DNA from: Ruegeria arenilitoris
Lineage (GTDB): Bacteria; Pseudomonadota; Alphaproteobacteria; Rhodobacterales; Rhodobacteraceae
DNA: 64,000 nucleotides
Reading direction: 5' to 3'
Assembly: GCF_013035315.1 (NCBI RefSeq)
Contig: NZ_WQHP01000001.1
Span: 926,620-990,619, forward strand
The notes beneath the pieces are model-generated. The model ran no database searches. It was given only the letters and a program-made list of their open reading frames with translations, and had not been told where the DNA came from. Each line of letters begins with the position of its first letter. Position 1 is the stretch's first letter. Below, piece by piece: positions 34,709 through 43,869 of the stretch. Both the position numbers and the translations under genes were made by a program.

Positions 34709-35664
34709 TGAGTGCCGCTGCACATATCTCGCGCACCGACGCCGAAACGAGATTGCGCGCGGCCCAAGAAGAACGCGCGCGTCAAAGGCGCAGAACGCGG
34801 CTCTTCCTGCTGACCCCAGCACTCGGGATCATTGGCATCTTTGGTCTGTTCCCGCTCTCGATTGCCCTGGTTTACTCGTTTCTTGAGCCCGGAACATACG
34901 GCGGCGTTGAATGGGTGTTCTCCTACGACGCCTACGTGCAGTTCCTTTTCGAGAGGGACATCTTTGATGATACGCTGAGCTTCAACAGCGCCTATCTGCA
35001 AATCTTCGGGCGCTCCTTTGGTCTCGCCATCACCACCATGATTGGCACCCTGATCCTCGGGTTTCCCGTGGCCTACTTCATTGCGGCCCGCCCTCCGGAG
35101 CAACGCAATTTCTGGCTCTTCGCCATCACGCTGCCGTTCTGGACCAACCTCTTGATCCGTACCTACTCGATGCTTTTGATCGTACGGGACGAGGGCTTTG
35201 TGAACCTGATGCTGATGAAGATCGGCCTGATCAGCGAACCGCTTGAGATGTTGTACACCGACGGCGCGGTACTTGCCGGGCTGGTCTACAGCTACCTGCC
35301 ATTCATGATCCTCCCGATCTATGCCTCGCTCGAGAAGTTCGATTTTTCGCTGCTTGAGGCCGGACATGACCTCTATGCGACGCGTACGCAGGTTTTCCGC
35401 CACATCATCATCCCGATTACCCGCCCGGGCATCGTCGCAGGCTGCGTGCTGGTGCTGATCCCGGCGCTCGGGGCCTACATCACGCCGGAACTGTTGGGCG
35501 GTGGCAAGAAACTGATGATCGGCAACCTGATCGCCTTGCAATTCGGGTCGGGGCGCAATTGGCCCTTTGGGGCCGCGGCAGCGCTGATCCTGATGGCAGT
35601 TGTGTTGATCGCGCTCCTTGTCAGCCTGCGGGCAGGTGCTTCGAAGGAGGGTGGAAATGGATAA
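34708..35664 (+). CDS. potB: polyamine-type ABC transporter permease (PotB family), importer 2
   Basis: 318 residues with a 32-residue basic cytoplasmic N-terminus and six membrane helices. The EAA loop is LLEAGHDLYATRTQVFRHI, and LIPALGAYITPELLGGGK is the PotB-type segment. Overlaps both neighbours (1 bp with potA, 8 bp with potC). Confidence 0.92.
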   Translation: MSAAAHISRTDAETRLRAAQEERARQRRRTRLFLLTPALGIIGIFGLFPLSIALVYSFLEPGTYGGVEWVFSYDAYVQFLFERDIFDDTLSFNSAYLQIFGRSFGLAITTMIGTLILGFPVAYFIAARPPEQRNFWLFAITLPFWTNLLIRTYSMLLIVRDEGFVNLMLMKIGLISEPLEMLYTDGAVLAGLVYSYLPFMILPIYASLEKFDFSLLEAGHDLYATRTQVFRHIIIPITRPGIVAGCVLVLIPALGAYITPELLGGGKKLMIGNLIALQFGSGRNWPFGAAAALILMAVVLIALLVSLRAGASKEGGNG

Positions 35665-36487
35665 ACTGCTGTCGATCTTCCGCCCGTCGACCGGGTCTCG
35701 CGAGTTGCGCAGGCAACCCCTGTTTACTGGCATGTCCTGGCTGGTTCTGTTGTTCCTCTACGCACCAATTGCCGTACTGGTCGTGTTCTCTTTCAACGAC
35801 AACCGCTCTGTTGTGCGGTGGACCGAGTTCAGCTTGCGCTGGTACGCGGCAGCCTTGGAAAACGACGACATCCGGCGTTCGGCGATGATCTCTATTCAGG
35901 TTGCGCTCACGGCGACCGTGTTTTCCACCATCATTGCCACAATGGCAGCATTGGCAACAACGCGCGGGGGCGTCTATCGCGGTCGCTCTGCGGCCATCGC
36001 GCTCATAAACCAACCCCTGATGATCCCCGAGATTGTCACGGCGATTGCCACGCTGGCCTTCTTTTCGATCCTGCGCCAGCTCACGGGGGTAACCGGGATC
36101 GGCTGGCTGATCCTCGCCCACACGGTTTTCTGCGTGCCCTTTGCTTACATGCCGATCCGCGCACGTTTGTCAGATATGTCCGTGACCTATGAAGCCGCCG
36201 CTGCGGATTTGTACGCAACACCCTGGCAAACATTCCGCCATGTGACGCTGCCGCTCCTGATGCCCGGAGTCATGGCGGGCGCCATGCTGGCCTTTGTCGT
36301 ATCGCTGGATGACGTGATCATCACGCTTCTGGTGGCCGGCCCGGGCGAGACCACTTTGCCTATCTACATCCTCGGCCAGATCCGTCGTGGCGTGACGCCA
36401 GAGGTCAACGCCGTCTCGACAATCCTGATCGGGCTGACCGTGGCCATGGTCACGCTCACCTTCTTTCTGCAACGCAAACGAAAATAA
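35657..36487 (+). CDS. potC: polyamine-type ABC transporter permease (PotC family), importer 2
   Basis: 276 residues starting at ATG 35657 (MDKLLSIFRP), which has GAAGGAGG upstream and overlaps potB; the frame remains open further upstream but without homology. Six helices, EAA loop YEAAAADLYATPWQTFRHV, and FVVSLDDVIITLLVAGPG. Partner of PotB in importer 2. Confidence 0.92.
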   Translation: MDKLLSIFRPSTGSRELRRQPLFTGMSWLVLLFLYAPIAVLVVFSFNDNRSVVRWTEFSLRWYAAALENDDIRRSAMISIQVALTATVFSTIIATMAALATTRGGVYRGRSAAIALINQPLMIPEIVTAIATLAFFSILRQLTGVTGIGWLILAHTVFCVPFAYMPIRARLSDMSVTYEAAAADLYATPWQTFRHVTLPLLMPGVMAGAMLAFVVSLDDVIITLLVAGPGETTLPIYILGQIRRGVTPEVNAVSTILIGLTVAMVTLTFFLQRKRK

Positions 36488-36494
36488 CAAGAAG

Positions 36495-36510
36495 CCCGCG
36501 TCGGTGCGGG
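36495..36510 (+). terminator. small hairpin between potC and potD
   Basis: CCCGC (36495-36499) and GCGGG (36506-36510) flank a 6-base loop. Too short to be a strong terminator; may protect the highly expressed potD transcript. Confidence 0.35.
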
Positions 36511-36537
36511 ACGCTAACCACTCAACGGAGGACTAAA

Positions 36538-37569
36538 ATGAAACTCTCACTACTCAAAGCCGCCGCTGTCTCAGCCCTCGCGCTTAGCGCAGCCTCGGCC
36601 CACGCCGAAGGCAAACTGAACATCTACAACTGGGGCAACTACACCAACCCCGAGATGATCGAGAAATTCGAAGCCCAATATGGCGTCGAAGTCACGCTGG
36701 ATGGCTATGACAGCAATGAAACCATGTTGGCCAAGGTCAAGGAAGGCAACACCGGCTATGACGTCGTTGTGCCCGGCGACTACATGATTGCGATCATGGT
36801 TGGCGAAGGCCTGCTGGCCGAGATCAACGCGTCCGAAATGGAGAACTTCAAGAACATGGATCCGAACTGGGTCGATGTCTACTGGGATCCGGGTCGCAAG
36901 TATTCAGTTCCCTACCAGTGGGGCACCACCAGCTTTACAGTCGACAGCGCAGTCTACAGCGGCGACATCAACACGCTTGGTCTGATCTTTGATACTCCCG
37001 AAGAACTCAAAGGTCGCATCAACATGCTCAATGACATGAACGATGTGATCAACGCCGGCCTGCGTTACCTCGGATACCCGCGTTGCAACTCGAACCCCGA
37101 TCAGATGAAAGAGCTGATGGCGCTTCTCGCCAAGGCCAAGGGCGACTGGCGCACGATGGATTATGCGGTGATCGAGAAGCTGACATCGAAAGACGTAGAC
37201 CTGTCGCAAAGCTGGAATGGCGCTGCCATGCGCGCTCGGGCGGATCGCCCCTCGCTGCAATACGCCTATCCAAAAGAGGGTTTCACTGGCTGGATGGACA
37301 ATGTTGCCGTTCTTGCCGATGCACCCAACATGGAAAACGCAAAGCTCTTTGTAAACTTCATGATGGACCCGGAGAACGCCGCGATGACCTCGAACTTCGC
37401 GCGCTATGCCAACGGTATCAAAGGGTCGGAGGCCTTTATGGACCCCGAGATGCTCAGCGCGCCTGAGATCGTCATGCCCGCCGATGCACCGATTCCGGAC
37501 TTTGTGAAGCCCTGCGATCAGGATGTCGTTGACCTTTACAACAAGGTTTGGACCCGCCTGAAGCAATAA
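36538..37569 (+). CDS. potD: polyamine-type ABC transporter substrate-binding protein (PotD family), importer 2
   Basis: 343 residues with signal peptide ending at AASAHAEG. LNIYNWGNYTNPEMIEKFE and GYDVVVPGDYMIAIMVGEG are typical PotD segments. CAACGGAGG lies before the ATG. Last gene of the operon and followed by a strong terminator. Its pocket differs from the importer 1 protein, so the two systems probably take different cations. Confidence 0.92.
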   Translation: MKLSLLKAAAVSALALSAASAHAEGKLNIYNWGNYTNPEMIEKFEAQYGVEVTLDGYDSNETMLAKVKEGNTGYDVVVPGDYMIAIMVGEGLLAEINASEMENFKNMDPNWVDVYWDPGRKYSVPYQWGTTSFTVDSAVYSGDINTLGLIFDTPEELKGRINMLNDMNDVINAGLRYLGYPRCNSNPDQMKELMALLAKAKGDWRTMDYAVIEKLTSKDVDLSQSWNGAAMRARADRPSLQYAYPKEGFTGWMDNVAVLADAPNMENAKLFVNFMMDPENAAMTSNFARYANGIKGSEAFMDPEMLSAPEIVMPADAPIPDFVKPCDQDVVDLYNKVWTRLKQ

Positions 37570-37587
37570 GGCTTGAAGTCTCCTGAA

Positions 37588-37615
37588 TGACGGCCCGCCG
37601 TTGGCCGGGCCGTCA
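37588..37615 (+). terminator. strong hairpin terminator after potD
   Basis: TGACGGCCCG (37588-37597) and CGGGCCGTCA (37606-37615) form a perfect 10-bp stem with an 8-base loop, followed by CTTTCC. It lies 18 bp after potD. Confidence 0.8.
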
Positions 37616-37677
37616 CTTTCCGAAGTTTCTTACTCTGACTGCGACCCCTTTTTGGTCGCCCTGCGGGAGCGTGGAAA

Positions 37678-38898
37678 ATGCACGACAGCAAATCCGGCAC
37701 CAGGCCCAAGACGGCGCGTGAGATCGGCATCATGCAGGGCTTCCCGCCCCCGCCTGAGAAGCGTCCTTCGCTCGAGAACTGGGACCTTGCTCCGTTCAAT
37801 CGCTGGACTTTCCAGAACATGCGAAGCCTGTTTCCTACGGTAGATGTGCGTCCAGGACCGGAGACCCGAGAATTGAAACAGGCCCACCGCGACCTGTTGG
37901 AAATCGAATTTCAAACTTTTGACGACCGCCCCCTTTCCGTCGCGGCCTGGCTCTCTGAAAGCTACACAGATGGTTTCCTGGTGCTGAAGGGTGACCAGAT
38001 ACTTACCGAGATTTACGCCAACGATTTCACTCCAGACGCTACGCATCTGGGCCAATCCGTCTCCAAATCCCTGATTGGATCTCTGGCCGGTGTGCTCCAT
38101 GGAGAAGGCAAGCTCGACCTCACGGAACCGCTTGAAAACATCGTGCCGGAATTGGCCGCGACAGGCTATGCCGGATGCACCGTGGATCAGGCGCTTGATA
38201 TGCAATCAGGGGTGCGTTTCACCGAGGATTACGGCCTTCCGGACAGCGACATGACCCGCGTCGATGTGGCGTCAGGCTGGCGCCCCGTTCGCAAGGGTGA
38301 AATCAAGCCAACCATTCGGGACGTTATTCTGACATTGCCTCAAGTCAGACCCCATGGGCAGGTGTTTTCTTACCGCTCGATCGAGACGGATGTCGTAGCC
38401 TGGGCCTTGGAACGCGTCAGCGGAGAAGACCTTGCTTCGCTCTTGTCGAGCCGTATCTGGCAAAAAATTGGCTGCGTGCATTCCGGCTTTTTCACAGTGG
38501 ACGACGCCAAGACCGCGCTCGCGGACGGTGGGTTCAACGCAACGCTGCGCGATTATGCGCGGTTCGGTCGGATGATGGCCGATGGTGGCAAAGTTGGTGA
38601 CCAACAAGTGGTGCCGGAAAGCTGGGTTTCGGGGATTTGTTCGGGTGCGGACCCCTCGAAACATGGTGATCCCTATGACGTGCTGTCTCCCCAAGGGGCA
38701 TACCGAAGGTTCTGGTGGGTTCACGACCCCGGTCGGGGCGTGTTCATGGCGCGTGGAGTTTTTGGTCAACTGATCTTCATTGATCTGATGGCGGACGTCG
38801 TTATCGTCAAGCTGTCCAGCTGGCCCGACTATCTGATCCAGTCCTTTAGCCACGATGCCGTGCTCGCTTGCGAGGCCATCATTCGCGCGCTTGGTTAG
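37678..38898 (+). CDS. serine hydrolase, beta-lactamase/6-aminohexanoate-dimer hydrolase-like
   Basis: 406 residues. The active-site SxxK motif is in LGQSVSKSLIGSLAG; the tyrosine motif is in FSYRSIETDVVAWAL, as in NylB-type amide hydrolases and EstB esterases. There is no signal peptide, so it acts in the cytoplasm. It lies between the second pot operon and an amidohydrolase gene in the same direction, 31 bp from the latter, which suggests hydrolysis of an imported amide or ester. The substrate is unknown. Confidence 0.83.
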   Translation: MHDSKSGTRPKTAREIGIMQGFPPPPEKRPSLENWDLAPFNRWTFQNMRSLFPTVDVRPGPETRELKQAHRDLLEIEFQTFDDRPLSVAAWLSESYTDGFLVLKGDQILTEIYANDFTPDATHLGQSVSKSLIGSLAGVLHGEGKLDLTEPLENIVPELAATGYAGCTVDQALDMQSGVRFTEDYGLPDSDMTRVDVASGWRPVRKGEIKPTIRDVILTLPQVRPHGQVFSYRSIETDVVAWALERVSGEDLASLLSSRIWQKIGCVHSGFFTVDDAKTALADGGFNATLRDYARFGRMMADGGKVGDQQVVPESWVSGICSGADPSKHGDPYDVLSPQGAYRRFWWVHDPGRGVFMARGVFGQLIFIDLMADVVIVKLSSWPDYLIQSFSHDAVLACEAIIRALG

Positions 38899-38929
38899 TT
38901 CGAAACCCATCTCAGACACACGAGGCCGC

Positions 38930-40609
38930 ATGTCGCCGACACCTGATCTGATTATCCTCAACGGCTCTCTTCTGACCTTTGACGAGGCCACACCAAAGGC
39001 TTCGGCATTGGCCATTCGGGGCGACACAATTGTGGCTGTCGGAGACACCGACGACATTCGCGCCATGGCTGGGGCCGGAACCAAAATCATCGACGCTGCC
39101 GGTGGCACAGTTATGCCCGGCTTTATTGACAGCCACGTGCACCTTTTTGGCGGGGCGGCCGAGTTGGGAATGCTGGACCTGCGCGAAACGATGGGCGCAG
39201 ATGCTCTGACCAAGGCGTTGCGAACTTTTGCGGCTGAGCACCCAGAAGAACCTTTGCTGATGGGCGTTGCGGCCGATTACGAAATTCTTGGACCAGGCGT
39301 CAAAACCACTCGGCAATATTTGGATCGCATTCTGTCTGAGCGTCCCGTTGCGCTGATGTCGGCTGACCACCACACGGTCTGGGCGAACACAATTGCCTTG
39401 GAGAAGGCAGGCATTCTTCACGGCTCAGTTGTTCCCCCCGGTTCGGAAATCGTGATGGCTGGGGACGGCACCGCACAAGGTCAGCTGAATGAAACCGGTG
39501 CTTTTGGCCCGGTTCTGCGCCTGTCGCAACTGGGAGGACGTGATCTGCTGGGCTACGTCACAGGAGCGGATCCCGAGCCACCCGCAACGCCCAAAGAACG
39601 CGCCTTTGACAAAGAGGTCATCCTACGTGGCCTGAATCACTGTGCATCCCACGGGATTACGGGGCTGCACAACATGGATGGCAACTTTTATCAACTTGAA
39701 CTGCTCAGCGAACTTGAGGCCGAGGGGCGCCTTCCGATCCGTGTTCAGGTGCCCATGCATTTGAAGAACACCGACCCTCTGGATCGGTTGCAAGAGGCCG
39801 ATGAAATGCGCCGCCGTTTTGCGTCCAATATGGTTTGGTCAGGGCGGGTTAAGATGTTCATGGACGGCGTGCTGGACAGCTACACGGCGCTGATGCTTGC
39901 GCCTTATCCGGGAAAACCTAAGAGCCTCGGTGATGCCGTTTTCAGTGCGGAACACTTCAACGAAGCCTGTATTCGCGCTGATGCAATGGGGTTGCAACTC
40001 AGCACGCATGCCATTGGCGACGGTGCCGTTCGGCGTACGTTGGACGGTTACGAGGCAGCGCGCAACGCCAACGGCGCCCGAGATTCCCGACACCGCATTG
40101 AACATATTGAAGTAATAGACCCCGCGGACCTGCCCCGGCTGGTTGCCCTTGACGTCGTTGCCTCTCTTCAACCCCTGCACTCACCCGCAGGAGGATTGTT
40201 TTCCCCCTATTCCGCCGGAAATATTCTGACAGCGGAGCAAATCCCTTTTGCTTTTGCATGGAACAAGATCCGTGAGAGCGGCGCCAAAGTCTGTTTCTCG
40301 ACGGATTGGCCAGTCGTCCCTGTCGACACAATGATGACGGTTGCCGGGGCCGTTAACTGCACTGAGCTGCCACCTCCTTGGCTGGACAACCGTCAAAGCC
40401 TTATGGCTACGCTGTCTGCCTATACGCATGACAATGCCTGGCTAGAGTTTAACGAGGACCGAAAGGGCCGCTTGAAGCCAGGATACCTGGCCGACATCGC
40501 CATCCTCGAACAGGATCTGTTTTCAATTGATAAAAACCAGTTGGCCCATGCGCGCATTGCGCTGACAATTTGCGGGGGAAGAATCTCTTTTGGAGATCTC
40601 CAAAGCTGA
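38930..40609 (+). CDS. YtcJ-like metal-dependent amidohydrolase
   Basis: 559 residues of the amidohydrolase_3 type. Metal-binding parts are GFIDSHVHLFGG near residue 65, STHAIGDGAVRRTL, HRIEHIEVI and STDWPVVPVDTM. The ATG at 38930 (MSPTPDLIIL) is preceded by GAGG; the upstream extension overlaps the serine hydrolase end. Cytoplasmic. Related proteins hydrolyse N-acyl or cyclic amides and formamides. The pairing with the serine hydrolase and importer 2 points to stepwise breakdown of an imported amide. Confidence 0.85.
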   Translation: MSPTPDLIILNGSLLTFDEATPKASALAIRGDTIVAVGDTDDIRAMAGAGTKIIDAAGGTVMPGFIDSHVHLFGGAAELGMLDLRETMGADALTKALRTFAAEHPEEPLLMGVAADYEILGPGVKTTRQYLDRILSERPVALMSADHHTVWANTIALEKAGILHGSVVPPGSEIVMAGDGTAQGQLNETGAFGPVLRLSQLGGRDLLGYVTGADPEPPATPKERAFDKEVILRGLNHCASHGITGLHNMDGNFYQLELLSELEAEGRLPIRVQVPMHLKNTDPLDRLQEADEMRRRFASNMVWSGRVKMFMDGVLDSYTALMLAPYPGKPKSLGDAVFSAEHFNEACIRADAMGLQLSTHAIGDGAVRRTLDGYEAARNANGARDSRHRIEHIEVIDPADLPRLVALDVVASLQPLHSPAGGLFSPYSAGNILTAEQIPFAFAWNKIRESGAKVCFSTDWPVVPVDTMMTVAGAVNCTELPPPWLDNRQSLMATLSAYTHDNAWLEFNEDRKGRLKPGYLADIAILEQDLFSIDKNQLAHARIALTICGGRISFGDLQS

Positions 40610-41062
40610 TTCCGCCAGAGAGGCCATGAAAAGATTGTGTCAAAGTTTCGATGCTCCTCCTTTTCATCGTCGGTTGTCAGCCTTGGGCACCGCAATGCCG
40701 ACATTGGCACACGGTGCAGCGTTCCGTATTTTGGGCTCGAGGCAGACGTTCGCTCACCTACGCTCAATGACTGCATTGCGGACTTTCCCGCCGTTCGCCT
40801 TGCGCCCCTATACGGCCGCTATCTGCGCATTGCGGTCGTTGGTCGAGCACCGCACTTCGCAAGCGCAGCACGATCTCAGACCCTCGTGAACGGCCCATTG
40901 CGGACATTCTCTTTTAGTGCCCGTTGCCGCAGCGCGGCCTGTCGAACCGGACATTCGCTGCACGCGCAAAGCTGGAGCTGCTCGAACTCACACAAAAAAG
41001 GACGAAGCCGCCATTTGGCGAACGTCCGCTTTCCAGAAGCGGCATTCCTTAGAGTGCTAAGC
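40610..41062. other. non-coding stretch with dispersed repeat
   Basis: No gene recognised. It holds a copy of the dispersed hairpin repeat (40733-40794) and further degenerate pieces such as CCATTGCGGACATT near 40890. Confidence 0.55.
40733..40794 (+). repeat. dispersed hairpin repeat, copy 2
   Basis: GGGCTCGAGGCAGACGTT starts at 40733; the hairpin GACTGC-ATT-GCGGAC (40769-40783) begins exactly 36 bases later. Confidence 0.65.
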
Positions 41063-41160
41063 TTACCGGACCGATCGTTTGAAGGCTGCTGGGGACATCC
41101 CGGTCCATCTAAGAATCGCCCATGAGAAGGCCGTTGAGGCGTTGAGGCAGAGTCTTTGCG
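41063..41160 (-). pseudogene. remnant of an AraC-type regulator C-terminus
   Basis: The minus strand encodes LNASTAFSWAILRWTGMSPA and FKRSVR before a stop, which matches the last helix-turn-helix of AraC proteins (compare FHRSFKRWTGMTPGEFRNRS in the intact neighbour). Upstream of this piece the frame has no further similarity. Probably the tail of a deleted paralogue of the AraC gene at 41280. Confidence 0.55.
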
Positions 41161-41279
41161 CTGTACGCGGCGTTGAAGTCCCACGGAAAAACGCCGGATA
41201 TCCTGATCGACCTAACGCCCGCGACAAAATGCGAATTGCATCTTCTCCTCCGAATTGCAAAGAGGTGATCCTCCGGGCA

Positions 41280-42275
41280 TCAATCAGGCGGCGTCGCATT
41301 TCGACTGCGATTTCTGAACTCGCCCGGGGTCATCCCGGTCCATCGTTTAAAGCTCCTGTGAAATGTCGGTTGGTCCAGAAGCCCAACACTTTCACCAATT
41401 TCCTTTATCGAAAGTTGGCTGCTTGCAAGCAAAGTCTTGGCTCGCTTCGCCCGACATTTTTCCAGTTCTACTTTGAAGCTTGTACCATTGGCTCGGAAGG
41501 TGCGTTTCAAACGCCCGGGGTTTTGCGAAAACAACTCAGCAAAACCGTTCAGAGTGGCAGGTTGCTTGTCGAGATGCAGTTCCAGCAGATCGCGGGTTTG
41601 CTGAAGAAAATCATCGCCGCCTGTGAAGTTTTCCGGGAGGTTTTGGCTTTGCCCACCTCCGTATCGAAGTAGCAACCAGTTCGCCGGGAATTCGATTCGA
41701 GCGCCCAAGCGATTGGTCCTGCGTACCGAAATCTCCTTTTTCTGCCAATCGGGTATGCAATCAGGTTGGCAAACCCAGAAGCGTAGTTTTTTGGAGTCCC
41801 AGTCGGGATCGCAGACGGATCGAACCAATCGGACCATGAAACCCAGATAATAGCCGTCGGCTTGGCCGGGTGGAGAAGATGGCGTGAATGTCCGTTTTGC
41901 AACCAAACTGCCGACACGGCCATCAGTCTCGAGATTGTAGTTCGCCATGGACGAAATCCGGCCGACGTCCACTACAAGCGATATCAAAAGTTCACCCAGC
42001 GTCGCATTTTCAGTTTCAAGGATCGACAGGTTGGGCAATGTCTTCAGAGCGGCATTCGCCCCAATCTCAAACCCCAGATGCTGGTTTTTTAATGCATGAG
42101 CGAGATTGTCGGCAAGATCGTACCAATGCTGCCCTGCCATGAACGCTTCGCCGCGCTGCACGTCCTTTAAACTTAGGCCAGATGGCTCAAGAAAGCGTTC
42201 GACTTCGAGGCCATGGCTGAGGGCAACGGACACAAAGGGTTGCGCCATCGAGCATTCAACAGTGGGGAGCTTCAT
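41280..42275 (-). CDS. AraC family transcriptional regulator with arabinose-binding-type (OruR-like) N-terminal domain
   Basis: 331 residues. Residues about 1-215 form an effector domain (SILETENATLGELLISLV); the C-terminal DNA-binding domain includes LSIKEIGESVGLLDQPTFHR and FKRWTGMTPGEF. It is divergent from the first exported amidohydrolase (154 bp between starts) and is probably the activator of the hydrolase-porin unit at 42.4-47.2 kb. A remnant of a second AraC gene follows it. Confidence 0.87.
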   Translation of the reverse strand: MKLPTVECSMAQPFVSVALSHGLEVERFLEPSGLSLKDVQRGEAFMAGQHWYDLADNLAHALKNQHLGFEIGANAALKTLPNLSILETENATLGELLISLVVDVGRISSMANYNLETDGRVGSLVAKRTFTPSSPPGQADGYYLGFMVRLVRSVCDPDWDSKKLRFWVCQPDCIPDWQKKEISVRRTNRLGARIEFPANWLLLRYGGGQSQNLPENFTGGDDFLQQTRDLLELHLDKQPATLNGFAELFSQNPGRLKRTFRANGTSFKVELEKCRAKRAKTLLASSQLSIKEIGESVGLLDQPTFHRSFKRWTGMTPGEFRNRSRNATPPD

Positions 42276-42429
42276 GTGCAGATCAGATTTTCAAGTCGAA
42301 GTTTCGGACTTCAAATTAGCACTTTGGATCAATTTTTTTGAAACATCAACCATAAAGCCAATGACAGGTTGGGCGCAATACGCCAAAATAGAATCGCGTA
42401 GCGCAGCGCATCTTCAAGGAAAATATAGA

Positions 42430-43803
42430 ATGTTCAAAAGCTTAATGGTCGCCACTGTTCTTTCGGCGGTCGCAACAAATTCGTTTGCTCAGGAGGAGAG
42501 TTTTCCAATCCTCTTCACCAATGTGCATGTCTTTGACGGTGTCAATGAGGAGCGGATCGAGAATGCCAATGTTTTGGTGATCGACAATCTAATTGCCGAG
42601 ATCTCGACCGAACCATTGGCTGTGGCCAATGCGCAAATCATCGACGGCGGTGGGCGAACTCTAATGCCAGGCATGCATGACCAGCACGTGCATCTTACGG
42701 TATTCAATCCGCTCAGCGACGGGTTACGCCAGAACATCACTCCCTTTCACCTTGGCGGCGTCGCCACGATCCGGTCCGAACGCATCCTGATGAACGGATT
42801 CACAACCGTGCGCGACCTTGGTGGTCCGGCCAAATCCATCGCCCGCATCATTGACACCGGAATGTTTCCCGGCCCGCGTATCTATTCCTCGGAAGCGTTT
42901 ATCACTCAGACATCCGGTCATGCCGATTTCCGCAAACTGAACGACCGGCATCCGACACTCTCCGGACAGGGTCCTTCGCATTGGGTCGAGACGGACATGA
43001 GCTTTATCGCCGACGGACCTGAGCAAATCCGAATGGCGGTGCGTGAAAACCTGCGTCGCGGGGCAACCCAGATCAAGATCATGGTCAGCGGCGGGGTTAC
43101 GTCAGAGTTTGATCCGCTGCACTCACTTCAGTATCAGGCTGACGAGATCCAGATGGCGGTCAAGACGGCCGCGCAATGGGGCACCTATGTCACCTGCCAT
43201 GTGTTCACCGAAGAGGCGATCCGCAACTGCATCGACAATGGCGCCAAGACGATTGAACACATCCCGTTCCTGACCAAGGAGGCTGCCGAGATTATGGTCG
43301 AAAAGCAGATCATGTTCGCGACGGCGGTGGCCCCGGTCTACTCGGTGACCACCGAACAAGCGGAAGCCTTTTACACGCCAGCGTCCTTTGTAAAATGGAA
43401 AAGCGTGCGCGATGCTGCAGCCAATATGATCGAAGTAATCCAGACGACGCCGGGCATGATCGATCTCTACACACTGGGCACAGACCTTGTGAACAACTGG
43501 GATCAGACGCTTGAGCAAGACAAGAAGATGAACGACGAAATCGGGTATCTGCACGAAGCGGGTTTCAGCGCATATGACATTCTGCGCATCGCTACGTCGA
43601 ACGGCGCCCGCATGAACCAACTGACCGGCTTGAACAACCCGTATCAAGACGGCCCCCTCGGCGTGGTCGAGGAAGGTGCCTATGCAGATCTTCTACTCGT
43701 CGATGGTAACCCGCTGGAGGACATCCTTCTGTTGGCCGAGCCGGACGCCAATCTGAAAATCATCATGAAAGACGGCGTGATCTACAAGAATACACTCGAT
43801 TGA
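42430..43803 (+). CDS. exported metal-dependent amidohydrolase (Xaa-Pro/imidazolonepropionase-like dipeptidase family), copy A
   Basis: 457 residues with a signal peptide (MFKSLMVATVLSAVA to NSFAQE). Metal ligands are visible in PGMHDQHVHLTVF, the bridging-lysine region TQIKIMVSGGVTSEF, CHVFTEEAI and KTIEHIPF. Relatives include binuclear-zinc dipeptidases and ochratoxin-type amidohydrolases. The frame continues 108 codons upstream, but the ATG at 42430 starts the signal peptide. A paralogue follows after 66 bp and both end with IMKDGVIYKNTL. It acts in the periplasm; the substrate is unknown. Confidence 0.85.
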   Translation: MFKSLMVATVLSAVATNSFAQEESFPILFTNVHVFDGVNEERIENANVLVIDNLIAEISTEPLAVANAQIIDGGGRTLMPGMHDQHVHLTVFNPLSDGLRQNITPFHLGGVATIRSERILMNGFTTVRDLGGPAKSIARIIDTGMFPGPRIYSSEAFITQTSGHADFRKLNDRHPTLSGQGPSHWVETDMSFIADGPEQIRMAVRENLRRGATQIKIMVSGGVTSEFDPLHSLQYQADEIQMAVKTAAQWGTYVTCHVFTEEAIRNCIDNGAKTIEHIPFLTKEAAEIMVEKQIMFATAVAPVYSVTTEQAEAFYTPASFVKWKSVRDAAANMIEVIQTTPGMIDLYTLGTDLVNNWDQTLEQDKKMNDEIGYLHEAGFSAYDILRIATSNGARMNQLTGLNNPYQDGPLGVVEEGAYADLLLVDGNPLEDILLLAEPDANLKIIMKDGVIYKNTLD

Positions 43804-43869
43804 GTGTCGCACGGGGCGAATTCACCTCGGCACCCCGCGCACCCCGATAGCGGAAGGGAAGGGAAGCCC

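Noticed and set aside
34621..35733. 370-codon open frame on the minus strand
   Set aside because: Antisense to potB with charged low-complexity composition; potB has clear homology and codon pattern.
33647..37569. Reading importer 2 as a sugar transporter
   Set aside because: The binding protein (LNIYNWGNYT) and permease signatures belong to the Pot family, not to sugar ABC systems.
38272..39213. 313-codon open frame on the minus strand
   Set aside because: Antisense to the serine hydrolase and the start of the amidohydrolase; no recognisable motif.
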